Part shown: positions 1 to 10,155 of the stretch, one piece after another
Numbering within the stretch: position 1 is the stretch's first letter
How the letters are laid out: every line of letters starts with the position of its first letter
DNA from: Diaporthe sp. PMI_573
Lineage: Eukaryota; Ascomycota; Sordariomycetes; Diaporthales; Diaporthaceae
Assembly: GCA_021399435.1 (NCBI GenBank)
Contig: JAJTUP010000028.1
Span: 496,001 to 560,000 of the forward strand
Length of the DNA: 64,000 nucleotides
Direction of reading: 5' to 3'
Notes under the pieces: generated by a model
The model's database searches: none
Seen by the model: only the letters and a program-made list of their open reading frames with translations
What the model was told of the DNA's origin: nothing
Program-made: the position numbers and the translations under genes

Positions 1-207
1 TCCGACTTAAGCTATTTACACAATATTCATAAAGTGAGACTATTCATAAAGTATGAAAGTCACATGATCGTTCCCTCACACCAACTCAACGTCAATCCAT
101 TCAACGAAAGCGTTCAGTTGATCAACTCAACGAGAGGTCGGCGATTACTAAGCCAATTCACTCAATATAGGTCGTCCGTTGAGTTGGTTGAGTTGTTTGG
201 GTCTCTG
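1..207. mobile_element. hAT transposon, one terminal region (element continues left of window)
   Basis: The segment ends in TTGAGTTGTTTGGGTCTCTG at 188-207. Read from the other strand this starts CAGAGACCCAAACAACTCAA, the same terminus that begins at 10156. The interior carries repeated CAACTCAAC / GTTGAGTT motifs in both places, typical subterminal repeats of hAT elements. The next 8 bases (208-215, CCCTCTTC) would be the target duplication, but the other end lies outside the window. No transposase coding is visible in this piece. hAT assignment comes from the shared terminus, since the copy at 10156 adjoins a hAT transposase. Confidence 0.6.
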
Positions 208-209
208 CC

Positions 210-292
210 CTCTTCCCCTTAGGGACATCTCAGCAATCGAATGTGGGCTGGCCAGTCCGGTCGATCTATGAAACCACTTTGCTGGCACGGTC
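210..292. repeat. Diverged duplicate of 4624-4716
   Basis: CCCTCTTCCCCTTAGGGACA followed by a GGCTGGCCAGTCCGGTCGAT block recurs at 4624-4716 as CCCTCTTTCCCTTAGAGACG and GGCTAACCAGTCCGGTTGAT. Most differences are C/T or G/A transitions. Neither copy is coding. It is an old dispersed repeat of unknown family, and the left copy is the target of the hAT insertion that ends at 207. Confidence 0.6.
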
Positions 293-1428
293 AACACTCT
301 CATGCACGAAGATTCCGGTCAGCTGTTGGTGATTGCGCCGTGGGCCTCGATAGGGGTGTTACGACGCAGTGCCTGACGCGTAACGAGTTCATGGTCTATG
401 GCGGCTAGTGTCGTTCATTCCAGCTAAAGCCATATCGAACACGAACACGCCGGTCCCATTACTTCAACGCGACACACAACCTTCTTATGGCTGCAAGAAC
501 TCGACAGCTCGCTTTAAGATAAACACTTGGCAGTGCACGTAGGAAGAGGATCACAGAGGTTAGAAAGTGACTGAGCAAGGGAGTCACCTTACAAGAGTCG
601 CCTTGTAAAATCGAGAGTCATGGCTAGGTACAGGACAGTAGGGTGAAAGGGAGAAATAAATTCAAATGTAGAGGCGCCCGGCACTACGGCGGTGACTACT
701 GTCTACTCTCTATCGGCATATTTCTTGGGGGGGGGGTGCCGGCTGCGATGCGGCCGTGTTCCACCATCAAGACTGGGAGAAGGGGCTAATGTGATCGAGG
801 ATTCCTCAGCATCAGCTATAGTCAAGGGAGATGGAGGATTGGGTGAGGCTTTTGCGCTGTCCGCCATGTGTGGCAGATGGAGGCGGCCTCCTGTCGTTTC
901 TTGCGAAGTTGGATTCCCGTAGGATGGCTCCGCAACGTCGCCGGCACCCTCGGAGACGCGCTGTCTCTTTGAAGGGGTGGATGGAGTGGCCCAGCCCTCC
1001 TAGCGAGCGGACCGCTTTGAAGGCGGAGTGGCAGTCGGAGTCGGCGTGGGCGGGGTCCTTGTACGGTCGCACATTACCACATGGGTGGCATAACCCTTTT
1101 GGGAAGCCCCAACCATGTGGAAATACTTAGTAATTTTGTGCCCCCTTGCAAGACTACAGTACCGCACACTATCCGGAAGGTATCTCTTCATTTAGATGGC
1201 ATCTCCACCAGGGAATATGTCGTGATAATTCCTGGTGACGCGTCACAATTCCTCCACTCACACATCTACACCAGCGTCAATACCCAGCCCATCGCCATCT
1301 CATAGCTGTTATGGGCTATCCCCATCCATTCCCTAAGTAAGCTCGGGTCTACCCATCATGAGATTGTGCGACTGACCTTGTCTTGTACGTAGATATGCCC
1401 GATCACGTCTTATCGCAGACATGTCCCG
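293..1428. other. Gene-free stretch
   Basis: Open frames here are short, overlap one another on both strands and show no family motif. A G-run of ten is present at about 728-737. I see no RNA gene or repeat structure that I can support. Confidence 0.6.
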
Positions 1429-2469
1429 ATGTTCCGAAGTCCGTGGCCCCTAAATCGTACCAACGGCGCCACGATTTCATCCGCGATAGCCACGTCGAAT
1501 CTGTCTCCATATTGCGGGAGACGTTGGCCCACGAGTATGTCCATCCTCGACAGCTCGCCAGTCCCGTCTCGAGACGTTGAGACAGCTTCCACCCCCTCCG
1601 CTATACAGTCTATCGACCTAACAGCCTCTGATCGTTCCACGCCCTCACAGACGATCTTCACCGGCTCTGGAGACGGCCCTGGCCGTATCCTCGCAGCATC
1701 GCGGCCCTCCGCCGTGCACCGAGATACCAAACTTACCCAGAGTCGGATCGCGGGGGGCATGAGGGCGAGTTCGTCGCAACTCAGTGAGGCTGTGGCTAAA
1801 CAGAGCCAAAAGAAGAGCAGACGGAAGATCTCGATGCGCCTCACCATCTTCCTTGCGAGGCCTGACCCATGGGAAATACTAGACGAAGACGAGGAGCCCC
1901 AGTGGTCTTTGGCTAGAGAGCTGCTGAAGGTCGCTTTGCGCCCCTTCGTCGATGAGGAACCATCTTTACCTATCCACTTCTGGTTCGACAGCATCTTCTT
2001 CCCTCAGTTCAAGGACAAGCCTGCCCTCTCTTCTGTTCTTCAATTCGACAAGAGACTCGTTCAGAACGCCCATATTAAAGAGGGTATCACGAAGCTGAGC
2101 GACCTCGACTGGGAGAGACAGACAGTCGCAGAGCTTTTCGGCGAGGACAGCCCTTTTCGTTTCAGTAAAACAGAGGGCAGATATCTCCTTTTCCTCGTTT
2201 TCTATGAGCCATTGCCTCCTCGACCACAAGTCCCGGCCCCTCGTCATATCAAGACACCGAGGTCAGCCGTAAAGCCGTTCAAAAAGGAGAAGGGAATCAA
2301 GAAAGAGTTAGTCAAGGCCGAGGCGAAGGTACAGCCAGCCTTATTAATCGGGAGCGAGTTCAAATCGCCCTCCTTGAGCCCCTCTCTGAGCCCAGTTCTA
2401 CCTCCTTCGAGAGCTAGCGCAGAAGACTGTGACGGTAGGCAAGCCCTCTGGCCGTCACAAGGACCCTAA
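1429..2469 (+). CDS. Orphan protein with a basic Lys/Glu-rich tail, 3' end in an inverted repeat
   Basis: An open frame of 346 codons. I do not recognise the family. The first ~130 residues are Ser/Thr/Pro-rich and low in complexity. Residues ~130-250 look folded: a hydrophobic stretch beginning MRLTIFLARP, an acidic DEDEEPQW turn, and an aromatic segment HFWFDSIFFPQF. The last third is Pro-rich, then strongly basic (KPFKKEKGIKKELVKAEAKV). The start is uncertain; an in-frame ATG at 1537 would drop the least protein-like part. The final ~13 codons lie inside the left arm of the inverted repeat at 2428-2529, so the natural C-terminus has probably been replaced. A long antisense frame (1410-1994) is judged a shadow. 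The plan (low-complexity N-terminus, compact centre, KEE-type tail) resembles the gene at 19838-21129, but I cannot show homology. Confidence 0.45.
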   Translation: MFRSPWPLNRTNGATISSAIATSNLSPYCGRRWPTSMSILDSSPVPSRDVETASTPSAIQSIDLTASDRSTPSQTIFTGSGDGPGRILAASRPSAVHRDTKLTQSRIAGGMRASSSQLSEAVAKQSQKKSRRKISMRLTIFLARPDPWEILDEDEEPQWSLARELLKVALRPFVDEEPSLPIHFWFDSIFFPQFKDKPALSSVLQFDKRLVQNAHIKEGITKLSDLDWERQTVAELFGEDSPFRFSKTEGRYLLFLVFYEPLPPRPQVPAPRHIKTPRSAVKPFKKEKGIKKELVKAEAKVQPALLIGSEFKSPSLSPSLSPVLPPSRASAEDCDGRQALWPSQGP

Positions 2470-2729
2470 CCCTTAACCCCACAGTCGCGTCAAGACTTCG
2501 CGAGCCAGGGACCGCCAGAGCTTCGCTCTCCCCTTTCTTTTCCTCTCCTCAGCTTAGAATATTCGTTGATAGCGCCAATAGACCCAGCTCCCATGCTGCA
2601 TCTCGTGCTGGCCGTGACAGAGCGAAGCTCTGGCGGTCTCTGGCTCGCGAAGTCTTGACGCGACTGTGGGGCTAAGGGTTAGGGCCCTTGTGACGGCCAG
2701 GTGGCTTGCCTACCATGGCTGCCGTCACA
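2428..2729. repeat. ~100-bp inverted repeat (fold-back) with 89-bp spacer
   Basis: Left arm 2428-2529 and right arm 2619-2729 are reverse complements at about 90% by eye. The outer ends are TGTGACGG and its complement CCGTCACA; the inner ends are AGAGCTTCGCTCT and AGAGCGAAGCTCT. The right arm has a few extra bases near its outer end. Each arm contains a telomere-like core, CCCTAACCCTTA on the left and TAAGGGTTAGGG on the right. It could be a fold-back MITE, the termini of a nearly empty element, or a hairpin end. No target duplication is obvious. Confidence 0.75.
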
Positions 2730-2985
2730 CCTCTAAGCATATCTCTTAAAGCTAATATACGTAGGCCAGCGCAATCTAGGTTTTCCTATAGCCAGTTAAA
2801 CTAGACGGTAGTTCTGTAGTAATAGGAGACCTACCCGATACCGCCTAAGCCATATAACGCTACTCTGGGCCGCGGCTTATAACCCCCCTGACGCTGGCTA
2901 TTATTATTCGAGGTTTTTTTAAAATCTCGGACCGCCCAATAAAATCTAGATTATAGTCGTACGGGACAAGGACTAAAGTTTATTT
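2730..2985. other. AT-rich, TpA-rich non-coding stretch
   Basis: The composition shifts sharply to A+T with many TA steps, unlike the GC-balanced flanks. No frame is open for long. Such patches in ascomycetes are usually old repeats mutated by repeat-induced point mutation; here that is inference from composition alone. Confidence 0.45.
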
Positions 2986-2990
2986 ACACA

Positions 2991-3299
2991 TTACGGCTCC
3001 TCGTACCACTCGCAAAACTCATCCTCGTTCAAATGATACCAGTTGCCAGAACTCTCACTCCACGTCCAATAGTTGTCTGAAGTTGCAGTGGGCTGCTCTT
3101 CTGATGCTGTGAATGTGGTTGGCGTGGAAAATTCCGCTGCGTGGGAACCCGTTCGATCCTTCACCAAGCTATGCTTTTTGGAACCGCGGGAACTCCGTGA
3201 AGTCGTAGGCCGCTTAGAATGGGCGTTATGGCCATCAGTGCTTGGGGAGGGACTCTCGGTCGAAACGAGTCTTAAGCGGGATTGATGGAACAGACTCAT
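2991..3299 (-). CDS. Small hypothetical protein with C-terminal aromatic/acidic motif
   Basis: 102 codons. The N-terminal two-thirds is Ser/Thr/Arg-rich and likely disordered. The C-terminus carries an organised motif, YWTWSESSGNWYHLNEDEFC followed by EWYEEP. Short fungal proteins ending in a W-T-W-S-x-(5)-W/Y-Y block are common among unnamed lineage-specific genes, to my knowledge without assigned function. There is no signal peptide and no predicted membrane segment. It could also be the last exon of a longer gene whose 5' exons are lost. Confidence 0.45.
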   Translation of the reverse strand: MSLFHQSRLRLVSTESPSPSTDGHNAHSKRPTTSRSSRGSKKHSLVKDRTGSHAAEFSTPTTFTASEEQPTATSDNYWTWSESSGNWYHLNEDEFCEWYEEP

Positions 3300-5658
3300 T
3301 TTGCTTGTGGGTTAATTTTTTATTTTAAGAGCAGCTTCACTCAATCCGCAGTGCCACGCCTCGACTCTGTCCTAGCTATCCCAACTGCATATGCAGGGCT
3401 AGGCTCCTGATAGGTGCAAGATATGTATATACAACATCTTTCTTTCAGGTTGACGCGAGCGCAACGCGGAACGCCAGAATGCGGCGTAGGAACCGCACCA
3501 TGTAGGTGTGATTGCACGGGGGTGTCAGAGATACCGACATGGGGGACGTCGAGAAACTACCCAACAGTCAGAGAGGCTCAAAGGCCGGAGAATATCTTAC
3601 CACGCCTTCCACTTGTGGGTACATCCCCATAGTTAGATATTTGTCGAGCACAAAGACACTGGTTCCCTGCAATCGCGTTTTGATACAACTCCCGCGCGCA
3701 CGACGCGACGCTATGCGCTATCCTGGGCTCGGCCTCGGTAACGAGTGCCAGAACACATTTACACCATGGCTTTTGGCTGTGCCTACTTGACTACAATTAT
3801 GCACGGCATACCAAATCTCGTGTCTGATGATTCGTGGAGGGATCTTCCGCAGAAACTCGGCATATTATCAGCTTCACCACCGAGATCCGTGGTTACCTCG
3901 AACCTCCAAACAAAACATGGCGAACCTTTGAACAGAGCCAACTGTCGGCGGCAACATTCTCTAATTGGAAGGTCAAGTCTAGTCTTCCTAACGAAAAATA
4001 TACCCAAAGGGTTTCTACTGGTGTGGCAGGAGACTCCGCCATCCGTGATACATTTCTAAGGTGATTACGGGCCAGGTACGGTTCAAGTATAATCTCGTGA
4101 TCGCGACGACCTATGCGGAGAAGGGCTAGGCGCACATAGATCTTATCAGCCGTTTCGGGCCTCAACGGTGCTAGCGTTCTTCAAATCCTGGAGTCCATCT
4201 CCAACGCTTGTCTCAGAATTTGTATGGTTGAGGTTCATGTATTAGCTAGTTATTAGGATGTTAATTGCGGCGTGGAAGCCACCCTTATGATGGTGACGAT
4301 CGTGATTGGCTGGGTACAGCCACGTAGTTGGACGTTCCCAGCTTGGTGAATAATAAAGCGAGAAAACAACAGTACGGCAGCCCTCCTTGCCCACAAGCTA
4401 ACCAGCTTGTAAGCAAAAGACCCGTTAACGCAAACGCGCCTACCAAGACTTAAGACCGTATGGCCCTAAAAATGCGGCTGTGTCGGGAACTGTCACGCAC
4501 AAAAGCAGTTGCCAATGCGCTGTACATTGGCTACCCTATATCGTGACAGGAACTTATCTATTTCGCGTTTCTGGACGCGCCTCCGCCTAGAATTGAATGC
4601 CAAGGCAGCAATCGCTTGGCCACCCTCTTTCCCTTAGAGACGTCTCAGCAGTTCCTGCGTGCCCCAACGTTTTGGTGTCGGATATTGGCTAACCAGTCCG
4701 GTTGATATATGAAACACCGAGTAGTCGGGTGATGATAAAGTCACTATGCTGCCATGGAGAAGAGGTCATCCAGTTGCCTGTCAATAGCGGTTCAGTCGAC
4801 CCGTACGATATCGACGTTGGCAGGTGGTTCAATATTAGCCTCTACAAGATCATTATGGGGCTCAGGTTCGAAGCTGGATTTGCGAATAGCAGATGTGCCT
4901 GACACTTGTTCCAAAAAGGGTGACCATACCTACAACGCCTGCTGCTCCTCTGTATGCCAAAGCCTCCTCCCTCCCTCCTCTTTGTTCTTTTTGCAGATGA
5001 CTCCTCCGCATCTAACCCAGGGCATGTGAAGGCGGCTGTGCTCGACTTTGATTCAAACAAATCTGAAACCGAATTTCCCCAGTTCTCCCACACTTTCAAA
5101 ACATGGTCTTTCCAATTTCGTTTCAAGAAAAGTGACAACAAACCACAAGACCAAAAACAGCAACCTATCAACCACAATAGTCTTGATTATTATCGGGTCA
5201 ATCTTTTTACTTGCAGTCGTTACGGGTATACTAAAACAAGTATACTTGTAAAGACTAAACAAGATTAGCCAACATAACGGTAACTCCCAGGTCCCAGTCC
5301 CGGGCCACAATATTTTCAACAAAACGTTGCCAGTGACCCCTGAGCCATCCTGTAGTGGAAATCGAAATCGGCGTGGATAAGGGGAACGCCGCGTTTCTGT
5401 CTCTTTGTATAGTTACCCGGATACTGCTTTATAAAGCTCCCACCGGTCATCAGCTGCTTTGTCGACACAAGGTAGGACCGGGGCTAGTGACGCCGTCCTT
5501 CTTCAATTTAGGACTGGTGCCCTAGAACAAGCTATGTTGAAGGAAAGGATTCATCGTGTATCTCAGCTCGTATAGAAGTGCTGCTATAAAACCGAGCGTC
5601 CCTAGACGGAGGGGAATGAGTGTGCCTGGACTAGACTATCTGAACTGCACGCCGCCCT
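3300..5658. other. Gene-free stretch of 2.3 kb
   Basis: Frames of up to 111 codons exist on both strands, but they overlap each other and show no domain or motif. The only structure I see is the duplicate repeat at 4624-4716. Confidence 0.55.
4624..4716. repeat. Second copy of the repeat at 210-292
   Basis: See 210-292. This copy has no hAT terminus before its CCCTCTTT start; instead it is preceded by AATCGCTTGGCCA. It may therefore approximate the unoccupied target site for the element ending at 207. Confidence 0.55.
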
Positions 5659-5770
5659 ATGTTTGCGCCTTCGTCGAGGAATAATTCTTTTATCTTTCCA
5701 GTCCCCCCTTCGCCAGGGAGCAGTTTCTTCACCAGGCAGTTGTGGCGAAAGCTAGTCAGGTTTTGCAACA

Positions 5771-6226
5771 GTGTCGTCCAGCGCCGAAAAAGTGGCACGA
5801 CAACGAAGACTCCATTGCTCCCACTACCAGGCCGACCCCGCCAACCCGTTCCCCGCCTCGCCCTCCGACCTCGACCTGGACGACATCAAAGCCAAGTTCC
5901 TGGGTTTCCACTACGTTGACGCTAAATCGGCGCCTACATTCGACCTGGTCGGCAGCGCGGACCCGGCGGGCCTGTTCTTTAGCGGGGCTAAGACAGGCGA
6001 TGTTAAGGCGCCAGCAGACGCGGACAAGGGCGTGCTAGCCACTGGCGCGGTCGATTGGCTCCAGCTTGGCGACAACGGGCGAGGCCTTAGCAGGCATGTC
6101 GCCCAGGTGTATCGCGTCGTTACCGCGGGCGGTGTTGCACAGGCGTGCTCGGTCAGCGGGGTGAACGATCCAGATCAGGCGCTAAGTGTACCGTATACTG
6201 CCCAGTATTGGTTTTATAGTGCCTGA
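5771..6226 (+). pseudogene. DUF3455-family protein, C-terminal part
   Basis: From about residue 25 the 151-codon frame reads as the C-terminal half of the fungal DUF3455 family, small usually secreted proteins of unknown biochemical role. Landmarks are LGFHYVDAKSAPTFDL, the VDWLQLGD block, VYRVVTAGGVAQACSVSG and the terminal AQYWFYSA, all characteristic positions. Family members normally begin with a signal peptide followed by a Cys-containing 'GRGTQNYTC' type region. Neither is found upstream in any frame, so the 5' half is missing and the apparent start is artificial. The preceding frame (5659-5919) is a shadow. The gene is probably dead or transcribed only as a fragment. Confidence 0.7.
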
Positions 6227-6738
6227 GAACTGTAACGATGATATTTACCCGACTCGAGGAACTCTTACATAGTAGCTTGTTTGCCAACAATTACATTAAC
6301 TAAGAGATACCTGGTCTTTTGTGATATAATAATCCTTCCAATCTATACTGTGCATGCGGCTTGGGGTTTTCTTTTATTATATAATTCCTGAATAAAACAA
6401 TTATCCTCAACCACAGATCTCAGCCTCTTCTCGCGATTGAAGACCGCACGGCAGTGGACAGCCTTTCCATCGACCTGGGAAGAGGAGTGATGGCTCTGTG
6501 AAGATAGGCAACGATAGCAGGCGCGGCGTACTGGCATGTCCTCGACATGGTGCCCACAGGTCGCGTCCCTGTCTTCGTCACAATCGGGATATGGGCTGCA
6601 TCGGTTCTGCTCTGGTTATTGAGACTATTCTATTTCGGATCTGGCGCGAAAGTCAAGCATGTCTCGATAAGCGGGCTCGGGATTCAGGCCTCGGTCAACT
6701 CAACTCGCCGTGTCATAAACCTGCCACTTCTTTAAATG
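6227..6738. other. Intergenic, AT-rich start, one possible membrane-helix fragment
   Basis: A short plus-strand frame (6547-6735) encodes one convincing hydrophobic helix, FVTIGIWAASVLLWLLRLFY, but nothing on either side extends it. It may be an exon remnant. Otherwise nothing is supported here. Confidence 0.4.
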
Positions 6739-7385
6739 TCAACAGGTTCTGTACTGTATACAGTAACTAGAACTTTGTATATGTAGGGTATCAAAAAGGA
6801 TTGTAATAAAGTACGGTACTTTGGCGTGAGAGCTAAACTCGAGTGATTTGCACAGTAAGATATTTATTTGCGACTCATCAAATATACTACTGTATAAATA
6901 AGAATAAGATCGGCTTACCACAGCGAAGTTATGCCATTTACCCACTGGGCCCCTTTTGCGCCATTGCTCATGTTCCCTCGCCGCCGTAAATTGGCCATCG
7001 TAGATCTGTTGCTCGAACGCGTCCGGATCTTGGCCAAATAGCATGTGTTTCACCACTCTATTGGCAACGTGGCCAATGCAGCGAACCCAGCGCTTCTTCC
7101 AGTCGAATCCTAGCTCACGGCCCAGCTCTTCCATCGTTGTTTTGTTATTCGAGGCATTGTCTAGCGTAAAGTAGCCCAGCTTATCCCCAATCTCGAACTC
7201 CCAGACAATGTCGAGTATCTGCTCAGCGATGTTCTCGCCTGTATGGCGGTCTAGAAGCTCCGGAAGGCCGAGAACGCACTTCTGGGGCCTGTTGTCGGGA
7301 TTCCTGAATATACAAGTAACGCCGTAAAGAGCATGCCTGTTCCCGGATCGCCATCCGTCAAACTGGATATGGGGTTGGCTAAAGT
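6739..7385 (-). pseudogene. hAT transposase, central fragment
   Basis: Reading the minus strand from about 7385, the frame is open through FDGW (first catalytic Asp region), the block HTGENIAEQIL, FTLDNASNN (second catalytic Asp) and the RCIGHVANRVVKHMLFG and KRGPVGKWHNFAV blocks. The same landmarks occur in the longer hAT genes at 12726-13938 and 34818-37170. Both the BED-type N-terminus and the C-terminal dimerisation region are absent, and the reading frame ends in non-homologous sequence at about 6905. It is an internally excised or truncated copy and cannot be functional. Confidence 0.85.
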
Positions 7386-9440
7386 TGGTGGTTTACCTAA
7401 AAATCGCTCGCTTAGTGTCATCGCTCGCTGAGTGTCCAACCACGTTAATAGATTGGACGACCAAAACAGCTGGCCGGCCACTGTCCAATACAGGTACTAA
7501 AGAGAAGAGGCCGGGGAACTGGCTGCTTGCTACTACTCTCAAGGCTGAGATGCACTTGGTTGACATCAGACCCGAAGTTGCTCACGTTCTCAGGCCGTCT
7601 GCAAAAGAAACCGCCGGTAGCTTTGTACCAGAATCAGGACCCCGCAACCTTTCCAGCTATTTCACCATTACAACCATCGACTCGACCAAATATTTTGATA
7701 TGATCCGAATCGGACACTTATCCTCAAGATAATTATGTAATAATAATCAAGCACATATGATGTGGTTGTGGAATAATTGGGATACTAACACGAAAGGTTT
7801 TGGTGGTGCTTGGAGTTACCGGCGGTTTTTTTTTGCAGACGGCCTGGTTCTGTTGTTTATGATGAGGATTAGGCTATCGTTCCTCCCCTACCAACACCTT
7901 GTCGAGCAGGAACTGGCGATGGGTTCTGGAATTTTCATTTCATGTTTTTTTTTTTCACTTCCCCTCCTGAAAAATTCATTTCCGCTAGCCTAGTGGGGTC
8001 TGAGACGTGAAAATAAAAGGCCTGATAAGACCTAATAAGGGTTCTTTCCTGAAGTACATAGTAGTCGCGCAGTGAACGACCTTGCCCCGCCTACCAGAAT
8101 TAGCTGCAGAGATTGCGCTAGGTCGAAAGCGTGCAAGTGATTTACGCCGGAAAGGGTCCGCACGGTTCAAGACTAGTGCCAAAACTGCCTGTTACGTGTT
8201 GTTATGGCTTCTACTGCTGTCAACGTCTGGTTCATTTCTGGGCAAGCCAGGCCGGGACGAGGGCCTGTCCATTTCAGTACGAGGCATGAGACCGGTGAGA
8301 ACCTTTGCGACTTTCAGCTGTCTAACTTGCAGCATTCCTTGACCCCTGTAGAGGGAACAGGGGGGAAGACCAGCGCCAACAGCTCTCACGCCGCAACCAA
8401 CAAGGTTGGGTGGGATACAGGAACCATTTTGGCTAACCGTTCTCTTGTGCCAGGGGCGTGAACACGGATTTTACTCATGCCATAATAGTAGGAGTACGTC
8501 TCCGAGGAAGTTTTCGATGTGGAATTAATACCCTAATTGGGATGTGGGGGTTTTAAGCGATTGAGGGGTGGCCAAGCACGGCTTGACAACACTACTAGTA
8601 GCTATGAATCCGGTGCACAGGGCACCCAGAAAGACCAAGAGCTCGCAGTACCCGATGTTTCTGCCAGCCAACAGCATACACACAAAATTAAACACGTCCA
8701 GTAAGAGTCTCCTGCCTCTGGGAATACATCTTTATTTACTCATGCTATTACATTCCTGTGTACTAGTACCACAGAAGTACTTCATTCGATTGTGGAAGAA
8801 CAATGTGGTCTCGTTTTCAATCCGTATGCATACTCTTTTTATAGAGCTATAGGCCGTCCCCTCGCACAATGGCAAATGCTCAAAGACAAAGCGATAGAGA
8901 AAATAAATGTCGATAACAGCAGGTTTAAAATACGAACAATTATGTTTGCAATCACCATAAGAACTGTAAAAGAGGTCTCTCTAGATTTATGTTTGCCACC
9001 TTGTTTGTTGGACTTAATTTAAAGATCAAATGCACCGCCAATCGGCAATAACCATTGACCGGACATCGAATGATGTCTGCAAACGCGGCATGTTCATATG
9101 CGCACTTAAGTCGGGGTGAAGTCGAAACTGGAAGCTAGGGAACATTCGGCTCGGGACCGGTCCGACCGCGGGACTGGGATGTACACGACTTACTTGGCAG
9201 GTCCCCAGAGCTCTCGCATGTCAGCTTCTCTTTATGCGATTCTCACGGCCTTCAGCTTCTAATTAAAGACATCATCCTTCTTCCATTCTTTGGAGACCTC
9301 CATAGTAGCGCCAATACCCTTATCATGTTTTTCTCACGACCGAAGTTGCAATTGCAAAGATTGAGAACCTGCCAGCGCAAAAGATGGAACGGACTAACTC
9401 GCGCGTTGATCAGAAGGTAAATCCCCCGCTAAATTTCAGC
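7386..9440. other. Gene-free stretch of 2 kb
   Basis: Only scattered overlapping frames of 60-115 codons. Poly-T tracts occur at about 7826-7834 and 7942-7955. I see no homology-bearing segment. Confidence 0.55.
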
Positions 9441-9457
9441 GAAATCGCTATGTTAAC

Positions 9458-10155
9458 TTGCTCGTTTCGAACAGCGTAATAACGCGCTGGGGCTCCCAGT
9501 ACAATTCTTTGTATTCCCTCCTTCGTTCTCGAGACCCTGTCAGGGACTGTTCTATTCGAAGAGACGTGCGAGATGAGCTCCGATCCCGAGATTGTCCTGT
9601 TCTCCTGCCCGAAGCAGTTCGGATCATTAAGGACAACAGCTTCTGGCTAAAGCTCGAGGCTGCGATTGCCGTGCTTAAGCCTGTGGACAAGTTTCAACAT
9701 GCTTCCGAGGCTGACGAGGCCGGAATCGCATATGTTGTGAATCGCTGGCTCCAAATCAAAAGCAAATGGGCTGAGATAAAAGAGGCAGATCAGTATCCTG
9801 ATATTCCGTGGGACGAGATTGAAGCTATATTCACAGCACGGCTTGATAAGCAAACGTATGGCATACACTGGATCGCCGATGCCCTACGGCCTGATACCAC
9901 TGGGCCGAATTCGAAATTACCGCCTACCATCTTTGCGCGCGTGCAAGAATATCTGCGGAAACAGTTCGGCAACGATAGCGAGTACCACCGTGCCCTTTCC
10001 GAATTCACACATTTCCGAATGCGCACAGGCGGCCCAGACGGCTTATTTAATAAGCATAGTGCTGTTTACGACGATGGCTTCAAGCCGGCAATGGCATGGC
10101 AGTGCCTCCTCAACCAGGGCTCGATTCTGGCTAGAGTGGCAGTCAAGGTAATGAG
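9458..10155 (+). pseudogene. DUF659-type hAT transposase, C-terminal half, interrupted
   Basis: The plus frame begins with a TRWGSQYNSLYSLLRS block, the 'TRW-S-x-x-x-ML' region after the second catalytic Asp in hAT enzymes. It continues through KPVDKFQHASEADEAG, the 'W..I....IF' helix region, DALRPDTTGPNSKLPP and the start of the C-terminal dimerisation region (FKPAMAWQCLLNQGS, then ARVAVKVMS). At 10156 the homology stops exactly where a hAT terminus CAGAGACCC begins, so the gene was cut by another transposon in its last exon. The N-terminal BED finger and first catalytic Asp are missing on the left. It belongs to a different hAT lineage from the other copies in the window. Confidence 0.75.
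10148..10155. repeat. Presumed 8-bp target duplication, left copy (GTAATGAG)
   Basis: These are the eight bases before the CAGAGACCC terminus. hAT elements make 8-bp duplications. The partner copy was not found in the window because the right end of element A is lost, so this is inference from position. Confidence 0.35.

Noticed and set aside
1410..1994. 194-codon minus-strand frame opposite the orphan ORF
   Set aside because: Antisense shadow; composition is Ser/Arg-biased without a folded region, while the plus frame is longer and more protein-like.
4860..4885. CAGGTTCGAAGCTGG, another T-arm-like sequence
   Set aside because: Short stem only; no cloverleaf in the preceding 60 bases.
6547..6735. 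Possible single-pass membrane protein
   Set aside because: One hydrophobic helix but no supporting exon or family; cannot be told from chance.
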